From Deltaproteobacteria bacterium (GTDB taxonomy: Bacteria; Desulfobacterota; Desulfofervidia; Desulfofervidales; DG-60): a stretch of DNA of 12,872 nt. The translations under genes and the position numbers were made by a program. The notes below the pieces were generated by a model, which did no database searches, was not told the DNA's origin, and worked only from the letters and a program-made list of their open reading frames with translations. Shown piece after piece: positions 7,924 through 12,872 of this stretch. Within the stretch, counting starts at the first letter, position 1. The number at the start of each line of letters is the position of its first letter. Location: contig JAGGTC010000092.1 of assembly GCA_021163945.1 (NCBI GenBank), positions 1-12,872 on the forward strand, given 5' to 3'.

Positions 7924-8088
7924 TTAATCAGTTGACTGTTTTTTTTCCTCTTCCATAACCTCTTTAATTGCCTTAAATACCTCCTTAAAGCATTCCTTAA
8001 AACCACTTGGGGAGATACGCCCCATCTCAATAAATTTTACTACAATCTCCTTGGCTACCTTTAAAATTTTTTCCTCATCCGGTGTCAT
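7924..8088 (-). CDS. 54-residue small protein, possible MucR-like helical module
   Basis: This short gene has an excellent ribosome binding site, AGGAGG (8094-8099), 5 nt before its ATG, and ends 4 nt before trmJ. The sequence is almost all helix. It starts MTPDEEKILKVAKEIVVKF, has a turn IEMGRISPSGF, then a second helix FKECFKEVFKAIKEV and a charged tail EEEKKQSTD. No signal peptide or membrane segment is present. The spacing of its two helices around a Gly/Ser turn resembles the N-terminal oligomerising region of MucR/Ros regulators (pattern EIV..(Y/F)(I/V)....(I/V)..S....I..V..A), but it has no zinc finger. That likeness is my reading by eye and may be convergence. As the first gene after the structured spacer it leads the trmJ-receiver-dgt transcript. 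Its function is unknown. Confidence 0.75.
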   Translation of the reverse strand: MTPDEEKILKVAKEIVVKFIEMGRISPSGFKECFKEVFKAIKEVMEEEKKQSTD

Positions 8089-8105
8089 ATCAACCTCCTA
8101 AAGAA

Positions 8106-8155
8106 AAAGCCTCTGCTGAAGCGGAAGAAGGCCTTGAAATCTCAGCAGAGGCTTT
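8106..8155 (-). terminator. Intrinsic terminator-like hairpin between bamD and the 54-residue gene
   Basis: A perfect 14-bp inverted repeat, AAAGCCTCTGCTGA (8106-8119) with TCAGCAGAGGCTTT (8142-8155), encloses a 22-nt loop. Read on the minus strand, the stem is followed by a T-rich run, TTTTTCTTT (8108-8100), so it can stop transcripts coming from trxA-bamD. The loop is longer than in a typical terminator and contains the palindrome AAGGCCTT. The T-run touches the AGGAGG of the next gene directly, so readthrough here could govern the downstream genes (attenuation). The terminator reading is well supported by sequence; regulation is inference. Confidence 0.75.
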
Positions 8156-8157
8156 CT

Positions 8158-8181
8158 GGGAATATCGTTTCCGACATCCCC
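8158..8181 (-). other. RNA hairpin with GAAA tetraloop downstream of bamD
   Basis: On the minus strand GGGGATGTCG pairs with CGATATTCCC across a GAAA loop. All 10 positions pair, two of them as G-U wobbles, and the loop is a stable GNRA tetraloop. On the plus strand the two wobble pairs become A-C mismatches, so the structure belongs to the bamD-sense transcript. It begins 11 nt after the bamD stop and 2 nt before the terminator-like hairpin. It could protect the 3' end of the bamD mRNA, or be part of a leader for the next genes or of a small 3'-end RNA. It fits no riboswitch family I can name. Confidence 0.6.
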
Positions 8182-8191
8182 TTAATTTTTT

Positions 8192-8869
8192 TCATGAACT
8201 TGGTTGGGCCAAGCCCCCTCTCTTTTTCAATTTATCTACGCATATATCAAGATAATGCTGGGCCTTATGTGCTATAGGAAGGTCGCTGTAATCCGTGATA
8301 ACATTTCTAAATCTCAACAAGGCAGACTTATATTGGTGTGTACGGTAGTAGAAACGGCCCACATAGAATTCGTGTCTTGCCAATTTTTCACGGCAGGCCT
8401 TAATCTTTACAATTGCCCTCTTTGCGTAATGACTCTCTGGATACTCTAATACTACGCGTTTAAAGGCAGAAAGCGCCTTTTTTGTCATTGTTTGGTCTCT
8501 ATCAATAGAGAGGATGCGTTGAAAATAACAGAGGCCAATTTGATAGAGAACATGAGGGATATTTTCATTTTTGGGATGGAGTTTTTCAAATTCTTGATAA
8601 GCCGCTACTGCACTCTCATAATCAGAGTTGTAATAATAGGCATCTGCAAGTTTTAGCTCTGCCAAAATGGCATGGGGGGTGAAGGGAAACGTATCTCTCA
8701 CATACTGAAATACCTTTATTGCCTGATCAAATTTGCCTTTTTGAAATAGATCCATCCCCTCTTGCATCAACTCCTCTGGTGGCCTCTCTTTTGGAGAGAG
8801 AGTGGCCTTCTTATTACTACAGCCAAAGATTATAATAATGCATAAAAAAAGGCAGATAATACCTTTCAT
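8192..8869 (-). CDS. bamD: Outer-membrane assembly lipoprotein BamD
   Basis: BamD is the essential TPR lipoprotein of the BAM complex, which inserts beta-barrel proteins into the outer membrane. Seen: a lipoprotein signal ending in the lipobox I-F-G-C with the lipidated cysteine at residue 17, then BamD-type TPRs. Landmarks include LMQEGMDLFQKGKFDQAIKV, LADAYYYNSDYESAVAAYQ, QIGLCYFQRILSIDRDQT, FKRVVLEYPESHYAKRA and YVGRFYYRTHQYKSALLRF. The stretch ARHEFYVGRFYY is typical of the family. At 225 residues it is slightly shorter than E. coli BamD (about 245). Its ATG overlaps the trxA stop in an ATGA (4 nt), so the two genes are co-transcribed and translationally coupled. Two hairpins follow the stop codon. 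Confidence 0.93.
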   Translation of the reverse strand: MKGIICLFLCIIIIFGCSNKKATLSPKERPPEELMQEGMDLFQKGKFDQAIKVFQYVRDTFPFTPHAILAELKLADAYYYNSDYESAVAAYQEFEKLHPKNENIPHVLYQIGLCYFQRILSIDRDQTMTKKALSAFKRVVLEYPESHYAKRAIVKIKACREKLARHEFYVGRFYYRTHQYKSALLRFRNVITDYSDLPIAHKAQHYLDICVDKLKKRGGLAQPSS

Positions 8870-9195
8870 ACTATTCTTTTTATAACCTCCTCAATTGTGC
8901 TCTTAGGCACCACCCCAACAATCTGGTCATATAACTTACCATCTTTAAAAAACAACAGTGTAGGGATTGCCCTAACATTATAGCGACCTGGCACATTAGG
9001 GTTTTGGTCCACATTTAGCTTCCCTACCTTTATTTTTCCTGCATATTCATCTGCCAATTCCTCCACTATAGGGCTGATCATGTGACATGGGGCACACCAA
9101 CTCGCCCAAAGGTCTATCAAGACTGGTAGGTTTGAATTTAATACCTCCTCATCAAAATTTCCATCTGTAAATTCTATCAGGTTCTTAGAAGCCAT
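8866..9195 (-). CDS. trxA: Thioredoxin with a WCAPC active site
   Basis: This is a classic soluble thioredoxin of 109 residues, the general cytoplasmic dithiol reductant. The active site is W33-C34-A35-P36-C37; the usual WCGPC glycine is alanine, a known variant. Also present are the buried D28 (E. coli D26 equivalent), the cis-proline P78 (AIPTLLFFKDG) and the C-terminal motif IVGVVPKSTIEEVI. There is no signal peptide. The start at 9195 is chosen because AAGGAGG (9202-9208) sits 6 nt upstream. An earlier in-frame ATG at 9219 has no ribosome site and lies only about 10 nt from the predicted transcription start. The two ATGs are each part of a repeated ATGGCTTCT, perhaps a small duplication. 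It is the first gene of the trxA-bamD transcript. Confidence 0.95.
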   Translation of the reverse strand: MASKNLIEFTDGNFDEEVLNSNLPVLIDLWASWCAPCHMISPIVEELADEYAGKIKVGKLNVDQNPNVPGRYNVRAIPTLLFFKDGKLYDQIVGVVPKSTIEEVIKRIV

Positions 9196-9235
9196 GAGAT
9201 ACCTCCTTAAAGAAGCCATAAATTAGAGCACAACC

Positions 9236-9264
9236 ATTTTAGGCATGCTACCTTTCTTTGTCAA
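9236..9264 (-). promoter_or_regulatory. Strong sigma-70 promoter for trxA-bamD
   Basis: Read on the minus strand, TTGACA (9264-9259), a perfect -35 box, is followed after 17 nt by TAAAAT (9241-9236), a 5/6 match to the -10 box. The predicted start of transcription is near 9229, giving a leader of roughly 34 nt that contains the AAGGAGG of trxA. The spacer holds the palindrome GCATGC. This is the best promoter in the window. The divergent purL gene shows only poor matches in the same 139-nt gap; for example TTGAAA at 9300-9305 lacks a convincing -10 box. Confidence 0.8.
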
Positions 9265-9334
9265 GTTAGGCAACAAGGTGAGTAAAAAAGGAGATGGCAT
9301 TGAAACTTAACAATATAAGGGTTAAATAAAAGAT

Positions 9335-12313
9335 ATGCCTTTTAGGGTAGAGGTAGGATTTAAGGAAGGGATAAGGGATGCACAAGGTGAGAAGATTGCT
9401 AAAAAGATAAGGAATTTTTTGGGCATTGATGTAAAGGGTGTAAAGAGCATCTTTGTCTATACAATAGATGCAGATTTAACAGAAGAAGAGGTAGAGAGGA
9501 TTGCATCTGGCCCGTTTTCTGATCCTATTATCCAAAGATTTTCTATCAATGAACCTTTAGAGGGGGATTTTGACTTTTTAATTGAAGTAGGCTTTAGGCC
9601 AGGTGTGACAGACAATGTAGGAAGGACAGCAAAAGAGGCCATAGAGTGTCTTTTAGGAAAGAGGCTAAAGGAGGAGGAAAAGGTATATACGTCCATTCTC
9701 TATCTCATAAAAGGAGATTTAAATGAGAAGGATGCAGAGAGGATTGCTAAAGACCTTCTGGCAAATACATTAATAAATCGTTATTACATTATAAGTAGAA
9801 AAGATTGGGATGGGAAGGTATCTATCCATCTCCCCAAGGTAAAGAGTATAAGGGAACCTCAAGTATTAAAGATAGACCTAAATATACCTGATGATGAACT
9901 CCTAAAACTCTCTAAGGATAGGCTCTTGGCACTAAACCTAAAGGAGATGAAGACCATTCAAAGATATTTTAATGATAAGAGGGTTATAGAGGAGAGAAAA
10001 GAAGTGGGGCTTGATGAGAGGATTACAGATGTAGAGATTGAGGCAATTGCACAGACATGGTCAGAGCACTGTAAACACAAGATATTTAATGGCATCATCC
10101 ATTATACAGACGAAAATGGCAAAGAGACTATTATTAATAGCCTATTTGATACATATATCCGCAGGGCAACAGAGGAAATTAGAAGAAAAAAGGGGAAAGA
10201 TGATTTTTGCCTTTCTGTATTTTCTGACAATGCCGGTGTAATAAAATTTAATGATGACTTTAATCTGGTATTTAAGGTAGAGACTCACAATTCCCCATCT
10301 GCACTAGACCCATATGGTGGGGCATTAACAGGGATTGTGGGTGTAAATCGTGACCCATTTGGGACAGGAAAGGGGGCAAAACTCATATTTAATACAGATA
10401 TATTTTGTTTTGCATCCCCATTTTACAATAGGCCTCTGCCACCAAGGCTGCTTCACCCTAGGAGGATATTTTATGGCGTGAGGGAGGGGGTGGAGCATGG
10501 TGGAAACAAGAGTGGGATTCCTACAGTAAATGGCTGTATCGTCTTTGATGAGAGATATCTAGGAAAACCACTTGTCTATTGTGGCACTGGGGGGATTATG
10601 CCATCTAAGATCAGTGGGGAGCCAAGTCATATAAAAAGGGCAAGGCCAGGTGATTATATTGTAATGACAGGTGGAAGGATAGGGAAGGATGGCATCCATG
10701 GGGCTACATTCTCATCAGAGGAGCTGCATGAAGGTTCCCCCACTGCTGCAGTGCAGATTGGGGATCCCATTACACAAAAGAAGATGTTTGACTTTCTGCT
10801 TATAGCAAGGGATAGGGGCTGGTATAACTCCATTACAGACAATGGGGCAGGGGGGCTGTCTTGCTCAGTAGGTGAGATGGCCAGAGAATCTGGTGGGGCA
10901 GAACTTCATTTAGATAGGGCACCTCTTAAGTATGCCGGCCTAGACCCTTGGGAGATATTGGTCTCTGAGTCCCAAGAGAGGATGACACTTTCTGTCCCAA
11001 AGGAGCATATAGATAAATTTTTGGAGCTTGCAGAAAAGATGGATGTTGAGGCTACTGTACTGGGAAGATTTACAGATTCAGGGAAATTTCATGTCCTCTA
11101 TAAAGGGAAAACGGTCCTCTATTTGGATATGGAATTCTTCCACAATGGTGTCCCAAAGAGGGAGATGATAGCAAAGTGGGACCCCCCAAGGTATGAGGAG
11201 CCAGACTTTCCCCCTCCAGATGATCTGACAGAGACACTAAAGATTATGCTTGGACGTCTAAATATATGCAGTAAAGAGGAGGTAGTTAGGCAATATGACC
11301 ATGAGGTACAAGGGGGAAGTGTCATAAAGCCACTTGTAGGTATATCAAATGATGGCCCAAGTGATGCAGCCGTAATAAGACCAATCCTTGAATCACATGA
11401 GGGAGTAGTGGTATCAAATGGAATATGCCCAAGGTATGGAGATATAGACACATACCACATGACGGCCTGTGCATTGGATGAGGCTATAAGAAATGCAATA
11501 TCTGTAGGGGGTACACTGAGGCACTTGGCAGTACTTGATAATTTTTGCTGGTGTGACCCAATACTCTCAGAAAAGACACCAGATGGTCCATATAAATTAG
11601 CAAAACTTGTAAGGGCAAACCAGGCACTTTATGACTATACTACGGCCTATGGGGTACCTTGTATCTCTGGAAAGGACAGTATGAAAAATGACTACCATAT
11701 TGGGAACATAAAGATCTCTATCCCACCTACTATCCTATTTTCAGCAATAGGGAAGATAGAGGATGTAAGGAAGGCAGTTACTATGGATGTAAAAAGGCCA
11801 GGTGATTTAGTCTATGTCCTAGGGATGACCTACAATGAGCTGGGTGCATCAGAGTACTTTTTACAAAATGGTGCTATTGGAAACAATGTGCCAAAGGTAA
11901 GGGCAAAGGCAGCAAAGAGGCTCTATGAGGCATTAAATACGGCCATAGAGAATAGACTTATTGCATCTTGCCATGATATCTCTGATGGAGGACTGGGCGT
12001 GTGTTTAGCAGAAAAGGCATTTTCTGGTGGCCTTGGCATAGAGGTAGACCTAAGGTATGTACCAAAAGATGGGATAGACCGTGATGATTACCTTTTGTTT
12101 TCTGAGTCTCAAAGCAGATTTTTGGTTACTGTCCACCCCAAAGATAAAGATGCCTTTGAGGAAATAATGAAAGGCTGCATTTTTTCTCAGATTGGGAAGG
12201 TAAGGGATGATAGGACATTTAAGGTAATTGGTCTAAATGGAGATGTCATTATCCTTACAGACATCTATGAATTAAAGGAGGCATGGCAAAGGACGCTAAG
12301 GGGGCTATTTTAA
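9335..12313 (+). CDS. purL: Phosphoribosylformylglycinamidine synthase with N-terminal tandem PurS-like domains
   Basis: This enzyme makes FGAM from FGAR, ATP and glutamine-derived ammonia, the fourth step of purine synthesis. Residues 1-73 (FRVEVGFKEGIRDAQGEKI) and about 77-160 (FLIEVGFRPGVTDNVG, DLLANTLINRYYI) are two PurS-like units in tandem; the second carries the PurS signature LLANT.I..Y. The synthetase core follows: TWSEHCKH with catalytic-site H245, E316-T-H-N319 in ETHNSPSALDPYGG, then the second ATP-grasp-like half with GKDSM (G779-K780-D781) and HDISDGG (H880, D884). No glutaminase triad domain follows, so the 992-residue protein lies between small PurL (about 740) and large PurL (about 1,300) and needs a separate PurQ for ammonia. 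Large PurL has a PurS-dimer-like N-terminal domain, so the fused pair probably replaces a PurS dimer. The ribosome site is weak (AAGG, 14 nt away), but MPFRVEV is a natural PurS start. Confidence 0.96.
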   Translation: MPFRVEVGFKEGIRDAQGEKIAKKIRNFLGIDVKGVKSIFVYTIDADLTEEEVERIASGPFSDPIIQRFSINEPLEGDFDFLIEVGFRPGVTDNVGRTAKEAIECLLGKRLKEEEKVYTSILYLIKGDLNEKDAERIAKDLLANTLINRYYIISRKDWDGKVSIHLPKVKSIREPQVLKIDLNIPDDELLKLSKDRLLALNLKEMKTIQRYFNDKRVIEERKEVGLDERITDVEIEAIAQTWSEHCKHKIFNGIIHYTDENGKETIINSLFDTYIRRATEEIRRKKGKDDFCLSVFSDNAGVIKFNDDFNLVFKVETHNSPSALDPYGGALTGIVGVNRDPFGTGKGAKLIFNTDIFCFASPFYNRPLPPRLLHPRRIFYGVREGVEHGGNKSGIPTVNGCIVFDERYLGKPLVYCGTGGIMPSKISGEPSHIKRARPGDYIVMTGGRIGKDGIHGATFSSEELHEGSPTAAVQIGDPITQKKMFDFLLIARDRGWYNSITDNGAGGLSCSVGEMARESGGAELHLDRAPLKYAGLDPWEILVSESQERMTLSVPKEHIDKFLELAEKMDVEATVLGRFTDSGKFHVLYKGKTVLYLDMEFFHNGVPKREMIAKWDPPRYEEPDFPPPDDLTETLKIMLGRLNICSKEEVVRQYDHEVQGGSVIKPLVGISNDGPSDAAVIRPILESHEGVVVSNGICPRYGDIDTYHMTACALDEAIRNAISVGGTLRHLAVLDNFCWCDPILSEKTPDGPYKLAKLVRANQALYDYTTAYGVPCISGKDSMKNDYHIGNIKISIPPTILFSAIGKIEDVRKAVTMDVKRPGDLVYVLGMTYNELGASEYFLQNGAIGNNVPKVRAKAAKRLYEALNTAIENRLIASCHDISDGGLGVCLAEKAFSGGLGIEVDLRYVPKDGIDRDDYLLFSESQSRFLVTVHPKDKDAFEEIMKGCIFSQIGKVRDDRTFKVIGLNGDVIILTDIYELKEAWQRTLRGLF

Positions 12314-12314
12314 A

Positions 12315-12833
12315 ATGAGGGAGGCATTACTTATTATAGATATGTTAAATGACTTTGTAAGTCCCGATGGTCTACTTTATTGTGGGGATGAGGCAAGGAA
12401 GATTATTCCTTATATAAAAGGCCTGATTAGAGAAAAGAGGAAGGAGGGGGCAGCGATTATCTTTGCAAAAGATGCCCACGAAAGAGATGACAAGGAGTTT
12501 AAGAGGTTTCCACCACACTGCATAAAGGGGACAAAGGGGGCAGAGATAATAGAGGAGCTAAAACCAGAAAGTGGTGATTGTATAGTTGAAAAAAGGAGAT
12601 TTAGTGCATTTTTTGAAACAGATCTAGATGAGATACTAAAGAGAGAAAATATCACTAAGGTCCATGTAGTCGGTGTGTGCACATCTATTTGTGTTATGGC
12701 AACAGTGTCTGATTTGTGCGCTAGGGATTATGAAATTTATGTGCATAGAATGGGGGTAGCAGATTTTGACAGAGAGGCCCATGAATTTTCCCTAAGGCAT
12801 ATGGAGAGGGTATTTGGTGCAAAGATAATATAA
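12315..12833 (+). CDS. Isochorismatase-fold cysteine hydrolase, probable nicotinamidase
   Basis: This 172-residue protein has the full catalytic triad of the cysteine hydrolase (isochorismatase-like) family: D9 in LLIIDMLNDF, K93 in VEKRRFSAF and nucleophile C126 in VVGVCTSICVMAT. It also has D53-A-H55 and H68 in FPPHCIKGTKGAE, which match the metal-binding pattern of nicotinamidases such as PncA. Deamidation of nicotinamide to nicotinate for NAD salvage is therefore the best guess, but related amidases on other substrates are possible. It starts one nucleotide after the purL stop with no separate ribosome site beyond the gene end, so it should be translated by coupling with purL. Extra cysteines near the site (C69, C122) are visible. 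No signal peptide is present. The family is certain; the substrate is moderately likely. Confidence 0.88.
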   Translation: MREALLIIDMLNDFVSPDGLLYCGDEARKIIPYIKGLIREKRKEGAAIIFAKDAHERDDKEFKRFPPHCIKGTKGAEIIEELKPESGDCIVEKRRFSAFFETDLDEILKRENITKVHVVGVCTSICVMATVSDLCARDYEIYVHRMGVADFDREAHEFSLRHMERVFGAKII

Positions 12834-12872
12834 TCCAAATTATTACATTAAATATAAGGTTATTCTTTATTT

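Noticed and set aside
7920..8030. N-terminal extension of TrmJ from an ATG at 8030.
   Set aside because: The added residues are basic, unlike the TrmJ family, and overlap the 54-residue gene, which has a far better ribosome site. The family start matches the ATG at 7919.
8100..8191. A known riboswitch (c-di-GMP, guanidine or similar) after bamD.
   Set aside because: Apart from a GNRA-capped hairpin and the letters AAAGCCTC, the conserved core sequences of those families are missing. It is left as an unnamed structured element.
9294..9329. An 11-codon open frame (ATG to TAA) just before purL, after AAGGAG, that could be a leader peptide.
   Set aside because: The purine-rich site touches the ATG with zero spacing, the peptide has no regulatory codon run, and there is no terminator after it. 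It is more likely chance.
1..12872. Mobile elements, CRISPR arrays, tRNA/rRNA genes or defence islands.
   Set aside because: No repeats with regular spacing, transposase-like proteins, tRNA-like folds or foreign-looking gene clusters were visible. The genes are housekeeping and similar in base use.

Overview
The window reads as an ordinary stretch of chromosome from a Gram-negative, diderm bacterium. It encodes BamD, an MCE/MlaD protein, two proteins with lipoprotein signals and a periplasmic M16 peptidase, so an outer membrane is implied. The PurL type (two PurS-like domains fused to the synthetase, no glutaminase domain) is, as I recall, a Desulfobacterota type. A+T-rich sequence, arginine mostly as AGA/AGG, frequent ATA and very few CpG dinucleotides would fit a thermophilic Desulfobacterota lineage such as Desulfofervidus-like bacteria. 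That placement is inference; no marker here fixes it.

Layout. (1) 72-2806, plus strand: an MCE/MlaD lipid-transport protein, a TPR lipoprotein overlapping it by 11 nt, and the GTPase Era 1 nt further on, apparently one transcript. (2) 2819-5725, plus strand: a likely promoter, a 57-residue protein with two membrane segments, and an exported double-module M16 zinc peptidase. (3) 9264-5727, minus strand: a near-consensus promoter drives trxA and bamD (4-nt overlap). Then come a tetraloop hairpin and a terminator-like hairpin. Directly after those are a 54-residue unknown protein, trmJ, a single-domain response regulator and a dGTPase. The dGTPase and the M16 peptidase converge with one base between their stop codons. 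(4) 9335-12833, plus strand: purL, then a cysteine hydrolase resembling nicotinamidase 1 nt downstream.

How the genes relate. Envelope upkeep recurs: lipid transport (MlaD-like), BamD, the periplasmic peptidase and perhaps the TPR lipoprotein. The second theme is nucleotide, RNA and ribosome housekeeping: Era (30S maturation), TrmJ (tRNA methylation), dGTPase (dNTP pool), PurL (purine synthesis) and possibly NAD recycling. I see no mobile element, CRISPR array, tRNA, rRNA or toxin/defence module. No gap between genes exceeds 300 bases. The first 71 bases hold no recognisable gene end and the last 39 are A+T-rich without an evident hairpin.

The places most worth a second look are the structured spacer between bamD and the 54-residue gene, that small gene itself, the fused PurS-PurS-PurL protein and the 57-residue membrane protein. 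I found nothing that I can call a new multi-gene system.
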